Source of the DNA: Bryobacteraceae bacterium
GTDB taxonomy: Bacteria > Acidobacteriota > Terriglobia > Bryobacterales > Bryobacteraceae
NCBI GenBank assembly: GCA_025056455.1
Contig: JANWVY010000006.1
Span: forward strand, 280,018-344,017
Direction: 5' to 3'
DNA length: 64,000 nucleotides
This document shows positions 22,040 to 31,899 of this stretch, one piece after another. Positions within the stretch are counted from its first letter, which is position 1, and every line of letters begins with the position of its first letter. The translations under genes and the position numbers were made by a program. The notes under the pieces were generated by a model. The model worked only from the letters and a program-made list of their open reading frames with translations. It was not told the origin of the DNA and made no database searches.

Positions 22040-24112
22040 ATGTCCACACACCCTAGCGCTTACTTCGACGGCGGGTGTTTGCCCGAACCCCCAGCTCACA
22101 AAGATGCGGCGCGGCGGCTTCGAAACCTTGCCCGGTTAGGCTTTTTTTGGGCGGTCGTGATTTTGGGCAAGTTGGTTCACTTGCAAATTGTCAGCCATGA
22201 GGAATTCGTGCGCCTAGCGGCCTCGCAACAGCAGCGCACCGTGGAAATCGCGGCCCCGCGGGGTATGATTTTTGACCGCGAAGGTCAGCCGCTGGCCATG
22301 AGCTTACCCGTGAAGAGCGTGCTGGTGAATCCGCTGCTGGTTCGCGATGTCTCAGTCGTGGTGGAGTTTTTGTCCCGGATCCTCGAGCTCGATGCGGCCC
22401 AACTTCGCAAGAACCTCGAAGCGGCCATTGCCAGTAAAAGCGGTTTTCTTTGGGTGAAGCGTCGCGTTTCTCCAGAGCAAGCGGCACGGTTAGAATCCCT
22501 CAAGCTGGCTGGCGTCGAGTTCCGCGATGAAACGTCGCGGAGATATCCAAAAGGAGCCCTGGCTGCGCATGTTTTGGGTAGTGTCGATCACGAAGAAAAG
22601 GGCAATGCGGGAATCGAGCTCGGGCTTCAGGAAGAATTAGAGGGAATTCCTGGTTCCCTTCGCCTGATGACGGATGTTGCTCGGCGCGGCTACGAGTCGC
22701 GAATCGAAACTCCCGCCTTGCCTGGTAAAAACATTACGCTCACGATCGATGAACGGATTCAATACGTAGCTGAGAAAGCGCTCCATAACGCTGTGGCGGA
22801 CTGCGCGTGCAAATCCGGTAGCGTGGTGGTGATGAATCCCCGCAATGGCGACATTTTAGCCATGGCCTCCTTCCCGAGCTTTGATCCCAATGAGCCCGTC
22901 AAGGATGGGGAGGATCTGTCGGCGCGGTTGAATCTTGCCATCGCCGCGCCCTTTGAGCCCGGTTCGGTCTTCAAGGTGATCACCCTTTCGGCGGCGCTTG
23001 AAACGACTCCTCTGCGGCCGGACTCCCTGATCAACTGCTACGGCGGGAAATTCTCGCTTTTTGGCCGGTCGATCGGGGAGGCGAAAGGAGGCTTTGGGGT
23101 CATCCCCATGCGAGCTGTTCTGGCCAAGTCGAGCAACATAGGGGCGGTCCAGATTGGATTGGCAGTAGGAGTGAAGAGTCTTTATGATTTCATCGTCCGT
23201 TTCGGATTCGGGCGCAAAACGGGCATTCCCCTCCCATCTGAGTCGCCGGGCAAGGTGCATCCTCCGCGCGAGTGGACCAAAACTTCAATGGGGTCGGTGG
23301 CCATGGGTCACGAGGTGACAACAACAACGCTCCAGCTGGCGCAAGCCGCAGCGATCGTTGCTAACAATGGCGTGCTGGTGAGACCTCGTTTGGTTCTGTT
23401 CAAGCAGCGTCCGGGTGAGCCTATCGAGCATGAGCCGGTCGCCCCTGGCGTGCGCGTACTCCGAGCCGAGACGGCGGCGCTCATGCGTTCCATGCTCGAA
23501 GATGTAATTCTGCCGGGCGGCACCGGCACTAAGGCGCGCTTATCAGGCTACTCGGCTGGGGGCAAAACGGGGAGCGCTCAAATTTATGATTTCAAGCTGA
23601 ACCAGTACACACACAAATACAACGCCTCTTTCATGGGCCTTGCGCCGCTGAGCAATCCAGCCCTGGTTGTGGTGGTGACTCTGAACGGCTCACCGAAATA
23701 TGGCGGCGAGGTCGCTGCGCCGGTGTTCCGAGAAATCGCCCAGGCTGCACTTCGTATCCTGGAAGTGCCAAAGGACCGTCCGGAAACCATGCTGCTAGCG
23801 CAGGAGGCCAGCAAGCAGGAGCAGGCAGAATCAACCGCTAAAACCAGCGATTCGCGGCCGAGCGAGGCTGGGGGCGAAGCGGCGTTGATTGAAGGACCTT
23901 CCTCGCTGGCCGGCGCTGGCCTTGTGGTGACCGTCGGCGGGGTGCGGGCGCCGAACTTTCTGGGGAAAAATCTGCGTACGGTATTGAGCGAGAGTGCCGC
24001 AGCTGGGCTGGTTGTCGAGGCGAGAGGGCAGGGCCTCGCCAAATTTCAACGGCCTGCTCCGGGTAGCATCCTCCAGCCTGGCGAGCGGATTTACGTCCAG
24101 TTGGCGCAATAG
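22040..24112 (+). CDS. ftsI: Septal transpeptidase FtsI (PBP3) with C-terminal PASTA domain
   Basis: A 690-residue class B penicillin-binding protein that crosslinks septal peptidoglycan with FtsW. There is an N-terminal membrane anchor (about residues 35-55), a dimerisation domain, and a transpeptidase domain with S309-V-F-K312, S364-S-N366 and K509-T-G511. The last 65 residues form a PASTA domain (ending PGSILQPGERIYVQLAQ) after a glutamate- and alanine-rich linker. E. coli FtsI lacks PASTA; the extra domain is known from SpoVD-type and some other bacterial PBPs and can bind peptidoglycan. It begins 48 bases after ftsL. Confidence 0.95.
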   Translation: MSTHPSAYFDGGCLPEPPAHKDAARRLRNLARLGFFWAVVILGKLVHLQIVSHEEFVRLAASQQQRTVEIAAPRGMIFDREGQPLAMSLPVKSVLVNPLLVRDVSVVVEFLSRILELDAAQLRKNLEAAIASKSGFLWVKRRVSPEQAARLESLKLAGVEFRDETSRRYPKGALAAHVLGSVDHEEKGNAGIELGLQEELEGIPGSLRLMTDVARRGYESRIETPALPGKNITLTIDERIQYVAEKALHNAVADCACKSGSVVVMNPRNGDILAMASFPSFDPNEPVKDGEDLSARLNLAIAAPFEPGSVFKVITLSAALETTPLRPDSLINCYGGKFSLFGRSIGEAKGGFGVIPMRAVLAKSSNIGAVQIGLAVGVKSLYDFIVRFGFGRKTGIPLPSESPGKVHPPREWTKTSMGSVAMGHEVTTTTLQLAQAAAIVANNGVLVRPRLVLFKQRPGEPIEHEPVAPGVRVLRAETAALMRSMLEDVILPGGTGTKARLSGYSAGGKTGSAQIYDFKLNQYTHKYNASFMGLAPLSNPALVVVVTLNGSPKYGGEVAAPVFREIAQAALRILEVPKDRPETMLLAQEASKQEQAESTAKTSDSRPSEAGGEAALIEGPSSLAGAGLVVTVGGVRAPNFLGKNLRTVLSESAAAGLVVEARGQGLAKFQRPAPGSILQPGERIYVQLAQ

Positions 24113-24194
24113 AGGCAGCAATGAAACGGATTCCGCCCGCAGACGCAAATTCCCAACTCTGGGATCAGCAAATTTATTCTTTCGCCAGTGTGCC

Positions 24195-25676
24195 ATGCTG
24201 CTCAACCAGGTGCTAGCGGGAGTGAAGAGGCGCGCGACAGTTCCGCTGCCTGACGTCGAGGTTACGGGACTGCGATACGACTCCCGCCGCGTTGGACCAG
24301 GAGACCTCTTTTTCGCCTTTGCCGGCTCACGTACCGATGGCGCGAACTTTGCCCAGCAAGCACTCGAACAGGGCGCCGTCGCGATTGTCAGCGAAAGCCC
24401 CAAACCCCAATCTTTTTCCGGTCTTTGGATTCAGGTCGAACACGGACGCCAAGCTCTCTCGCTGGCGTGCCGGAATTTGTACGGTCCACCAGAGCAGAAG
24501 CTGTCGCTGGTTGGGATTACCGGAACCAATGGGAAGACAACAACTACTTCCTTGGTGCAAGCCGTCTTCGAAGCCGCTGGCGTGAAATCGGCGATTTTCG
24601 GCACGCTGGGAAATCAAATTGGAGGTGTGGTCTATGAGACGGCCAACACGACGCCCGAGTCCCTCGATCTTTACGCGCTCTTTGCGCAAGCCTGCAGCGC
24701 GGGCGTCAGCCATGTGGTGATGGAGGTTTCCTCTCACGCGCTCGCCCTGGGCCGGGTCTACGCCATCGGATTTCACTCTGCCGTGTTCACCAATCTCACG
24801 CAGGATCACTTGGATTTTCACGGCACGATGGAGGCCTATTTCGAGGCCAAAACGCGCTTGTTCCAGGCTAACGGGGCGAGTGCGCCGGACTGGGCCATTA
24901 TCAACTGGGATGATCCTTATGGCCGTCAGATTCCGGTTGCTGAACAAACGCGGCGGATCCGCTATGGTTTTTCTCCGGAGGCGGACTTGCGAGCAAGCGA
25001 CCTTGAAATGAGCTGGGACGGACTGCGATTCACGGTTTGCTATCAGGGGGCCTCTAGCTCCGTCGTGTCTCCCCTACTCGGCCAGTTCAATGTTTACAAC
25101 ATCCTCGCAGCTTTAGGGGTGGGCCTCTCCTACGGGTTTGACCTTCCCATCATCGCCAGTGGAATTCCAAGGTGCCGGGCCATTCCGGGTCGTTTTGAAC
25201 GGATCGAGCAAGGCCAGCCGTTTCTTCTCATCGTCGACTACGCCCATACGGACGATGCCCTGCGCAACGCCATTCAGCTGGCGCGGTCGCTGAAACCGCA
25301 GCGAGTCATAACTGTGTTTGGCTGTGGTGGGGACCGAGACCGAGCCAAACGGCCGCTCATGGGAATGGCCGCGGGTGAATTGAGCGATTGGGTGATTGTG
25401 ACCTCCGACAATCCTCGTTCGGAAGACCCGCTGAACATCATCAACGACATTCTGGTTGGACTGCGGCGCTATGATACGCCCCATGAAGTTGAGCCCGACC
25501 GCCGCAAGGCGATTCAGCGCGCCGTCGCCCAAGCGCAGCCCGGAGACCTCATCCTGCTAGCTGGTAAAGGTCATGAAAATTACCAGATTGTGAAGGACCA
25601 GAAGCTACCATTTGATGATCGCCAAGTGGCCCGGCAAGTGTTAGAAGAAAGTGGCTACGGCCGGCAGAGAGAATAA
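24195..25676 (+). CDS. murE: UDP-MurNAc-L-Ala-D-Glu:meso-diaminopimelate ligase
   Basis: MurE adds the third residue of the peptidoglycan stem peptide. The start at 24195 (MLLNQVLAGVKRRATVPLPD) yields 493 residues, the usual size; the frame is open further upstream but overlaps ftsI. Landmarks are the P-loop GITGTNGKTTTTSLVQ, TTPESLDLYALF, VMEVSSHALALGRV, TQDHLDFHGTMEAYFEAK (carbamylated Lys) and D405-N-P-R408. DNPR is the motif that selects meso-diaminopimelate rather than lysine, so the wall should be of the Gram-negative A1-gamma type. murF follows after six bases. Confidence 0.96.
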   Translation: MLLNQVLAGVKRRATVPLPDVEVTGLRYDSRRVGPGDLFFAFAGSRTDGANFAQQALEQGAVAIVSESPKPQSFSGLWIQVEHGRQALSLACRNLYGPPEQKLSLVGITGTNGKTTTTSLVQAVFEAAGVKSAIFGTLGNQIGGVVYETANTTPESLDLYALFAQACSAGVSHVVMEVSSHALALGRVYAIGFHSAVFTNLTQDHLDFHGTMEAYFEAKTRLFQANGASAPDWAIINWDDPYGRQIPVAEQTRRIRYGFSPEADLRASDLEMSWDGLRFTVCYQGASSSVVSPLLGQFNVYNILAALGVGLSYGFDLPIIASGIPRCRAIPGRFERIEQGQPFLLIVDYAHTDDALRNAIQLARSLKPQRVITVFGCGGDRDRAKRPLMGMAAGELSDWVIVTSDNPRSEDPLNIINDILVGLRRYDTPHEVEPDRRKAIQRAVAQAQPGDLILLAGKGHENYQIVKDQKLPFDDRQVARQVLEESGYGRQRE

Positions 25677-25682
25677 AGCGAC

Positions 25683-27029
25683 ATGCAGTTTACGATGCGA
25701 GAAACCGCGGCCGCCATGGGGGCGCTCTATTCTGGTCCGGACGGGCGGATTCAAGGCTGGAGTATCGATTCCCGAACGATGACCGCGGGCGACCTGTTCT
25801 TCGCCCTCCGTGGTCCCTATCACGATGGGCACGCCTTTGTGGCCCAGGCGATTGCCAAAGGCGCGGCGGGCGCTGTCGTCGACCATATTCCCGAAGCGGT
25901 GGAGGTCTCTTCGCTGATGATTGTCAACGACGTCCTGCAGGCCTTGCAACGGCTGAGCGCCTGGGCGCGGACGCAGTGGGGCGGCCCGGTCGTTGGCGTC
26001 ACAGGAAGCGCAGGCAAAACGACGACCAAAGAGATCATCGCGGCTTTGCTGTCCACCTCCCTCCGCGTGGGCAAGAGTGCCGGCAACCTGAACAATCATC
26101 TCGGTGTGCCGTTATCGTTGCTGCGGCTACCAGCGGATAGTCAAGTTGCGGTCATCGAAATTGGCATGAACCACCGGGGCGAAATCACCGAGCTAGCTGC
26201 CCTGGCGCGCCCGCAAATTGGCGTAGTGACCAATGTAGGCTATGCGCATATCGAGAACTTTGACTCCGTCGAGGGAATCGCTGCCGCGAAACGGGAACTG
26301 ATCGAGGCGCTGCCAGCTGGAGGCATCGCCGTCCTGAACGCTGACGATGTGAGGGTGCGCGCCTTTGCCACGGTTCATCCTGGCCGCACCATTACATTCG
26401 GCTTATCCGACCGGGCCGATGTCCGCGCTGAGCAAGTCCAGTATGCCAGCGATGGTTGCGAGTTTGTGTGTGGGGGCGTGCGCTTCAGAACGAAGCTCGC
26501 TGGTCGGCATGGCGTTCTCAATCTTTTGGCGGGCCTAGCTGTTGCTCAAATCTATGGCCTAGCCTTCGAGCGTTTGGTGGAGACGGCCGCTTTGATCGAG
26601 CCAGGTTCGATGAGGGGGCAGCGGATTCATCGCAACGGCATCGAGCACATTAACGACTGTTACAATTCCAACCCCGACGCGGCGCGCGCCATGGTGGATC
26701 TTTTGGTGGATACGCCAGCCTCGCGCCGGATTGCGGTTCTCGGCGAAATGTTGGAACTGGGCCGGTGGTCCGAGCCGCTGCACCGGGAACTCGGCCGCTA
26801 TGTGGCCGCCAGTGGTATTCACCTTTTGGTGGGAATCCGCGGCGCCGCCCGGCAACTTGTCGAAGCTGCGGTGGAGGCGGGTTTGCCGGCGCGCGCGGCG
26901 CAGTTTTTTGAAGATCCTGAACAGGCTGGCCAGTGGCTGAAAAGTCTCGCCCAGCCTGGAGATGTAATTCTGTGGAAGGGCTCGCGCGGCACTCGCGTCG
27001 AACTGGCTTTAGAAAAGTTTCTGAGTTAG
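25683..27029 (+). CDS. murF: UDP-MurNAc-tripeptide:D-alanyl-D-alanine ligase
   Basis: MurF adds D-Ala-D-Ala to complete the UDP-MurNAc pentapeptide. The 448-residue protein has the N-terminal substrate domain (WSIDSRTMTAGDLFFALRG), the P-loop VTGSAGKTTTKEIIAAL, AVIEIGMNHRGEI, TNVGYAHIENF and the C-terminal NDCYNSNPDAARAMVDLL. All are as expected. It sits between murE and mraY with gaps of six and four bases, so it is translated from the common dcw message. Confidence 0.96.
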   Translation: MQFTMRETAAAMGALYSGPDGRIQGWSIDSRTMTAGDLFFALRGPYHDGHAFVAQAIAKGAAGAVVDHIPEAVEVSSLMIVNDVLQALQRLSAWARTQWGGPVVGVTGSAGKTTTKEIIAALLSTSLRVGKSAGNLNNHLGVPLSLLRLPADSQVAVIEIGMNHRGEITELAALARPQIGVVTNVGYAHIENFDSVEGIAAAKRELIEALPAGGIAVLNADDVRVRAFATVHPGRTITFGLSDRADVRAEQVQYASDGCEFVCGGVRFRTKLAGRHGVLNLLAGLAVAQIYGLAFERLVETAALIEPGSMRGQRIHRNGIEHINDCYNSNPDAARAMVDLLVDTPASRRIAVLGEMLELGRWSEPLHRELGRYVAASGIHLLVGIRGAARQLVEAAVEAGLPARAAQFFEDPEQAGQWLKSLAQPGDVILWKGSRGTRVELALEKFLS

Positions 27030-27033
27030 AGCG

Positions 27034-28167
27034 ATGCTCTATTGGATCCTCTATGAAAAGCTCTATCCCGAGTTCGGCGTGCTCCGACTGTTTGGCTATG
27101 GCACCTTCCGCACAGCTTTTGCCAGTCTCACTGCTTTGCTGCTGGGAATTGTCCTCGGACCGTGGCTGATCCGCAAACTCCGGGAATTTCAGATCGGCCA
27201 ATACATCCGCGAAGAAGGTCCAAGCTCCCATCAAAAAAAGGCTGGAACGCCAACCATGGGGGGCCTGCTCATCGTGATTTCGATTGTCATTCCCACCCTG
27301 TTGTGGACCAACCTGCGAAATCCCTACGTGTGGATTGCGCTCTTTGCGCTGTTGAGCTTCGGGGCCATTGGATTTTACGACGACGTCACCAAGATTCGGA
27401 AAATGCGAAATCTGGGCCTCACGGCTCGCCATAAGTTTCTCTTGCAAGTGCTGGCCGCACTGCTCATCGGTTTCTTCTTGCTGATCTTGCATGCGCGCGG
27501 GTTGTATTCAACCGAGATCAACGTTCCGTTTTTTAAACATATCCGGCCGGATTTGTTGATTGACAGCCTGTTGGCTAGCAGCTGGACTTATCCCCTAGCA
27601 TTCATCTTTTTCTTTGCGTTTTTGGTGATCATCATCGTAGGCTCAGCCAACGGAGTCAATTTTGCAGACGGTCTGGACGGCTTAGCCATCGGGTTGATGA
27701 TCATCTCTTCGGGGGCCATGACAGTGCTCGCGTACACGAGCGGGCACGCGCAGTTTGCCACCTATTTGGATCTAGCGCGGCTGCCGGGAGCGGGCGAGCT
27801 GGCCGTGTTTTGCGGGGCGATGACAGGTGCCTCGCTTGCCTTCCTTTGGTACAACGCGCATCCGGCAGAAATTTTTATGGGCGACGTTGGGTCGCTCTCG
27901 CTGGGCGGGGCGCTGGGCACGGTTGCCGTGCTCATCAAACAAGAGATTTTGCTGATTTTTATTGGCGGCGTCTTTGTGATTGAAACTTTATCGGTCATTC
28001 TTCAAGTCGCAAGTTACCGGTTGCGCGGCAAGAGAATCTTCAAAATGGCTCCGATCCATCATCACTTTGAGGCGATGGGGTGGCATGAGTCAAAGGTGAT
28101 TGTGCGGTTCTGGGTGGTGGGCCTCGTCATGGCGCTGTTTGCACTGACCACCCTAAAGCTGAGGTGA
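27034..28167 (+). CDS. mraY: Phospho-N-acetylmuramoyl-pentapeptide transferase
   Basis: MraY moves phospho-MurNAc-pentapeptide to undecaprenyl phosphate, forming lipid I at the inner membrane. The 377 residues contain about ten membrane spans. Active-site motifs are SHQKKAGTPTMGGLL, GFYDDVTKIRKMRN, SANGVNFADGLDGLAIG, FMGDVGSLSLGGALG and MAPIHHHFEAMGWHESKV. The large periplasmic and cytoplasmic loops appear normal. It starts four bases after murF and is followed four bases later by murD. Confidence 0.96.
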   Translation: MLYWILYEKLYPEFGVLRLFGYGTFRTAFASLTALLLGIVLGPWLIRKLREFQIGQYIREEGPSSHQKKAGTPTMGGLLIVISIVIPTLLWTNLRNPYVWIALFALLSFGAIGFYDDVTKIRKMRNLGLTARHKFLLQVLAALLIGFFLLILHARGLYSTEINVPFFKHIRPDLLIDSLLASSWTYPLAFIFFFAFLVIIIVGSANGVNFADGLDGLAIGLMIISSGAMTVLAYTSGHAQFATYLDLARLPGAGELAVFCGAMTGASLAFLWYNAHPAEIFMGDVGSLSLGGALGTVAVLIKQEILLIFIGGVFVIETLSVILQVASYRLRGKRIFKMAPIHHHFEAMGWHESKVIVRFWVVGLVMALFALTTLKLR

Positions 28168-28171
28168 TGTC

Positions 28172-29545
28172 ATGGACTGGAAGGGTTTAAAGGTGCTGGT
28201 GGTGGGGCTAGGAAAATCGGGCCTAGCCGCCATCGAGCTCCTGGTCGAGAAGGGAGCACAGCCCTTGGCCACCGACTCCCGGCCGCTGTCTCAGCTGCCG
28301 GGAGCCGGTCTTTTTCTAGAACAAAAACAGGTGCCCTTTCTCGAACAGTCCGTTGCCTTTCAGAGCGCGAACTGGATTGTTCTTTCTCCCGGTGTGCCCG
28401 TAGATCTTCCTGAGGTAAACCAGGCGCGCGAGCGCGGGGCGCAGATTCTCGGGGAGGTCGAGCTCGCCGGTCCGTTCTTGAGAGGACCTCGCATTGGAAT
28501 CACCGGTTCGAATGGAAAGACAACGACGACGGCCTGGATCGGGCACTTGCTGCGAGAGTCTGGCGTGTCCTGCCAGGTCGGAGGCAACATCGGCTGGCCG
28601 CTATGTGCCATGGTCGCCTCCTCGCGCGAAGACCAGTGGAACGTGCTCGAGCTTTCGAGCTTTCAGCTCGAAACCATTCGCACCTTCGCGGTAGACATCT
28701 CTGTGACGCTTAACATCACGCCTGACCACCTCGATCGCCACCACAGTTTTCCGGCGTATGCTGCGGCAAAACGGCGGATTGTGGAAACGCAGAACTCGGC
28801 TGGTTGCTGGGCTGTCCTCAATGCGGATGATCCCACCGTGCGCGAGTTTGCCTCGTATACCAAGGCCCGGCCTTGCTGGTTTAGCTTGAAACAGCCCGTA
28901 CCGTTCGGGTTGTGGTTTGACGGCGAGTGGATTCACTGGGTGGGCGAGGAGGGAGAAGTCAAGTGGATGCGGGCTGAAGAATCGCCTTTGCCAGGTCTGC
29001 ATAACTTGCAGAATTTGATGGCCGCGGCTGCGGCGACCCGATTGGCCGGTGTGTCTTCCGAAGCCATCCGCCAGGCGGCCAAGACCTTTCCCGGCGTCGA
29101 GCACCGGATGGAGTTTGTGCGCGAAGTCGCTGGTGTCCGCTATTACAACGATTCCAAAGCCACCAACGTGGATGCGGCAATCAAAGCGATCGACTCTTTC
29201 GCAGGCCGGTTGTGGATGATTTTGGGCGGTAAGGATAAGGATAGCGACTACAGGCCTCTGAGGCAGCCTTTGCAAGAAAAGGCGCGCGGCGTCCTGCTGA
29301 TTGGTTCGGCTGCAGAGAAGATTGCCTCGCAGCTTGAGGGCGCGGTCCCTGTCATTCGTTGCGGGACGCTCGAAGAGGCCGTGCGCCAGGCTTCTCGCCA
29401 AGCTTCTTCCGGCGATATCGTGTTACTCTCCCCCGCGTGCGCCAGCTTCGACCAGTTTCAAAACTTCGAAGAAAGAGGGAAAATGTTTAAAACATTTGTG
29501 AGCCAGATTGTTTCTGGCTCCGAGGCTTCGAGTGGCCTGGAGTGA
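28172..29545 (+). CDS. murD: UDP-N-acetylmuramoylalanine--D-glutamate ligase
   Basis: MurD adds D-glutamate to UDP-MurNAc-L-Ala. The 457-residue protein starts with a Rossmann-type UDP-binding domain (VLVVGLGKSGLAAIELL), then the P-loop GITGSNGKTTTTAWIG, LELSSFQLETIRTF, NITPDHLDRHHSFPAY and YNDSKATNVDAAIKAI. A GAGGTGATG ribosome-binding stretch precedes the ATG. ftsW begins three bases after its stop. Confidence 0.96.
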   Translation: MDWKGLKVLVVGLGKSGLAAIELLVEKGAQPLATDSRPLSQLPGAGLFLEQKQVPFLEQSVAFQSANWIVLSPGVPVDLPEVNQARERGAQILGEVELAGPFLRGPRIGITGSNGKTTTTAWIGHLLRESGVSCQVGGNIGWPLCAMVASSREDQWNVLELSSFQLETIRTFAVDISVTLNITPDHLDRHHSFPAYAAAKRRIVETQNSAGCWAVLNADDPTVREFASYTKARPCWFSLKQPVPFGLWFDGEWIHWVGEEGEVKWMRAEESPLPGLHNLQNLMAAAAATRLAGVSSEAIRQAAKTFPGVEHRMEFVREVAGVRYYNDSKATNVDAAIKAIDSFAGRLWMILGGKDKDSDYRPLRQPLQEKARGVLLIGSAAEKIASQLEGAVPVIRCGTLEEAVRQASRQASSGDIVLLSPACASFDQFQNFEERGKMFKTFVSQIVSGSEASSGLE

Positions 29546-29548
29546 AAA

Positions 29549-30697
29549 ATGGCGCAGCGACTCAAAACCGATTGGACTCTCTTCTTTACGGTTGTCCTGA
29601 TGGTGTGCTTCGGGCTGGTGATGATCTACAGCGCCTCCTCTATCATGGCCCAGATGTCAAAAAAGTTTCATCACAACCCCTACTATTTCCTCATCCGTCA
29701 AATGGCCTGGGCAGTCCTCGGTTTCCTTGTTCTGATGTACTTTAAGCGCACTCACTACAGGCAGCTAGCCACTCCCGGCTGGGCGTTTGCACCGCTTGGC
29801 TTCGTTCTTGTTCTTTTAGCAGTTGCCTATCTGCGAGACGCTCATGCACACCGGTGGCTCAAAATCGGGGGGCTCGGAATTCAGCCTGCCGAGTTTGCCA
29901 AACCCGCACTAGCGATCTTTCTGGCCTGGTTTGTCACGCGCCGCGCTCATGCAATCAACACCAGGCACACGATTCTTCCGGCCACGCTCGCGCTGGCGGT
30001 GCTGGGAGGCAGCGTCATCGTTGCTGATCTAGGGACGGCTGCCATCCTTCTCCTCTCGGCTGGGGCGGTCTTTTGTGTCGCCGGACTCGAGCGGCGCTAC
30101 TTTCTTGCTGCCGTGCTCGCTTTCCTGGTGGTTGTCACGGCAGCGGTTGTCACCAAGCCCTACCGTATTTTGCGCATCCTCGGCTTTATCGATCCGCACA
30201 ACGAAATTCTCTCCCAGATCGATCCCCAGGGTCGCCTCCGGCAGGCTGCGGAGAAATCAGCCGCTTCGCGCGACGTCGGCTATCAGGTGAGGCAATCGAA
30301 GATCGCCATTGGCACTGGCGGCGTGCTCGGCCTTGGATTGATGAACGGAAAACAAAAACTGCTTTTTCTTCCGGAGGCTCATAACGACTTCATTTTCGCG
30401 GTGATCTGCGAAGAGCTGGGACTGGTGGGAGGCGCGGTGGTGATTGCCGGTTTCTTGCTGATTCTCTGGCGCGGCTTCCGGCTTTATTGGGCCGTGGCAG
30501 ATGATTTCGGCCGCTATCTGGCCGTGGCCATCACCACGATCGTCGTTTCCCAGGCTTTTGTCCACATGAGCGTCGTGGTTGACATCCTACCAAACAAAGG
30601 CATTCCCTTACCGATGGTGAGCTATGGTGGCAGCTCACTGCTGAGCACCCTTGCGTGTCTGGGTATGCTGATGAGCGTAAGCGACCACGCATCTTAG
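29549..30697 (+). CDS. ftsW: Lipid II polymerase / SEDS glycosyltransferase FtsW
   Basis: FtsW is the SEDS-family peptidoglycan polymerase of the divisome and works with FtsI. The 382-residue protein has about ten membrane spans, starting FFTVVLMVCFGLVMIYSASS. SEDS hallmarks are LGIQPAEFAKPALAIFLAWF, YQVRQSKIAIGTGGVLGLGL, FLPEAHNDFIFAVICEELG and PNKGIPLPMVSYGGSSLL. The order ftsI...ftsW...murG is standard. It begins three bases after murD. Confidence 0.95.
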   Translation: MAQRLKTDWTLFFTVVLMVCFGLVMIYSASSIMAQMSKKFHHNPYYFLIRQMAWAVLGFLVLMYFKRTHYRQLATPGWAFAPLGFVLVLLAVAYLRDAHAHRWLKIGGLGIQPAEFAKPALAIFLAWFVTRRAHAINTRHTILPATLALAVLGGSVIVADLGTAAILLLSAGAVFCVAGLERRYFLAAVLAFLVVVTAAVVTKPYRILRILGFIDPHNEILSQIDPQGRLRQAAEKSAASRDVGYQVRQSKIAIGTGGVLGLGLMNGKQKLLFLPEAHNDFIFAVICEELGLVGGAVVIAGFLLILWRGFRLYWAVADDFGRYLAVAITTIVVSQAFVHMSVVVDILPNKGIPLPMVSYGGSSLLSTLACLGMLMSVSDHAS

Positions 30698-30704
30698 GGA
30701 TTGC

Positions 30705-31862
30705 ATGAAGGTTCGCATTCGCCTCCGGAAGCGCGCCGAACCGCAAACGCGCTTGACTTACGCGCGTCCGAAACTATCGTTCTTAATGGTAGGTGGTGGA
30801 ACTGCGGGACACGTGATTCCCGCCATCGCCGTAGCGCGCGAACTGCGAGGTCGGGGACACAAGCCTTTTTTCATTGGCACCCGGGAGGGGCTCGAAGCGA
30901 AATTGGTCCCCAAGGAGAACTTCCCTCTTGAGTTCATCGACATTGGAGGGCTGAAGCGCGTGGGCTGGCGGCAAACCCTACGTACGCTGATCCAGTTGCC
31001 GGTTAGCACCTGGAAATCCATACGGTATATCCGGAAGTACCGTCCAGCGGCTGTGTTCAGCATGGGAGGTTATGTTGCAGGACCGGCGACCATTGCTGCG
31101 TGGTTGCTTGGCCTGCCGATCGTGCTCATGGAGCCAAACGCGGTTCCCGGGTTGGTGAACCGCTGCATCGGCTGGGTGGCCAAACGCGCTTTGCTGAGCT
31201 TTCCTGAAGCAGCACGCCATTTTCCCGCCTCGCGGGTGGAGGTGACGGGCCTCCCTGTGCGATCTGACTTCTTTCAAATTCCAACGAAAAAGCCGGGGGC
31301 CAAGATCACTGTCTTGGTGACCGGCGGCAGCCGCGGCTCTCAGCGGTTGAATCAAGCGGCACAACAAAGCTGGGCAGAGTTTCGCGAGCGAAGGGTTCCG
31401 ATCCGCTGGATCCACCAGACTGGGGCCCAGGACTTCGAGCGAATCAAACAAGCCTTTGAGGCGGAAGGCTGCGAAGGGCTCGTCGTTCCGTTCTTAGAAA
31501 ACATGCCGCAAGCCTTCGCCCAAGCTGATCTGGTCATCTGTCGCTCCGGTGCGGGGACGGTATCGGAACTGGCCGCCGCTGGCAAGCCTTCCATTCTGGT
31601 CCCATTTCCTTTTGCCGCTGATGACCACCAGTTGCGCAACGCGGAATCGATGGCCAAGGCCGGGGCAGCGAGACTCATTCTGGACAAAGAGTGTACGGGT
31701 GCGGAACTGTTTCACCACGTTCAAGAACTTGTTTCCGAGCCAGGACTGCTGGAAGCCATGGGGCAAGCGGCACGGAAATTTGCGCGTCCGCAGGCGGCAA
31801 GGCGCGCGGCGCAGATTCTCGAGGAGGAGGCTTTGCAGGCCGCTGGCTTGCAGAGGGGTTGA
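30705..31862 (+). CDS. murG: UDP-GlcNAc:lipid I N-acetylglucosaminyltransferase
   Basis: MurG converts lipid I into lipid II at the cytoplasmic membrane face. The 385 residues start with an unusually long basic stretch (MKVRIRLRKRAEPQTRL) before the normal MVGGGTAGHVIPAIAVA; a later ATG at that point is possible, but AGGGA precedes the first. Other motifs are FSMGGYVAGPATIAAWL, LVTGGSRGSQRLNQAA and the donor-binding CRSGAGTVSELAAAGKPSIL with FPFAADDHQLRNA. The basic N-terminus could help membrane binding. Confidence 0.95.
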   Translation: MKVRIRLRKRAEPQTRLTYARPKLSFLMVGGGTAGHVIPAIAVARELRGRGHKPFFIGTREGLEAKLVPKENFPLEFIDIGGLKRVGWRQTLRTLIQLPVSTWKSIRYIRKYRPAAVFSMGGYVAGPATIAAWLLGLPIVLMEPNAVPGLVNRCIGWVAKRALLSFPEAARHFPASRVEVTGLPVRSDFFQIPTKKPGAKITVLVTGGSRGSQRLNQAAQQSWAEFRERRVPIRWIHQTGAQDFERIKQAFEAEGCEGLVVPFLENMPQAFAQADLVICRSGAGTVSELAAAGKPSILVPFPFAADDHQLRNAESMAKAGAARLILDKECTGAELFHHVQELVSEPGLLEAMGQAARKFARPQAARRAAQILEEEALQAAGLQRG

Positions 31863-31899
31863 CAGTGGCCAGGGCCTGCCGAAACAATTAGGGGTTTAA

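Noticed and set aside
26650..27492. Leftward 280-codon frame opposite murF and mraY
   Set aside because: It crosses two strongly conserved genes in antisense and has no recognisable protein features; similar long antisense frames lie opposite murD (28601-29401) and ftsZ (35789-36589).
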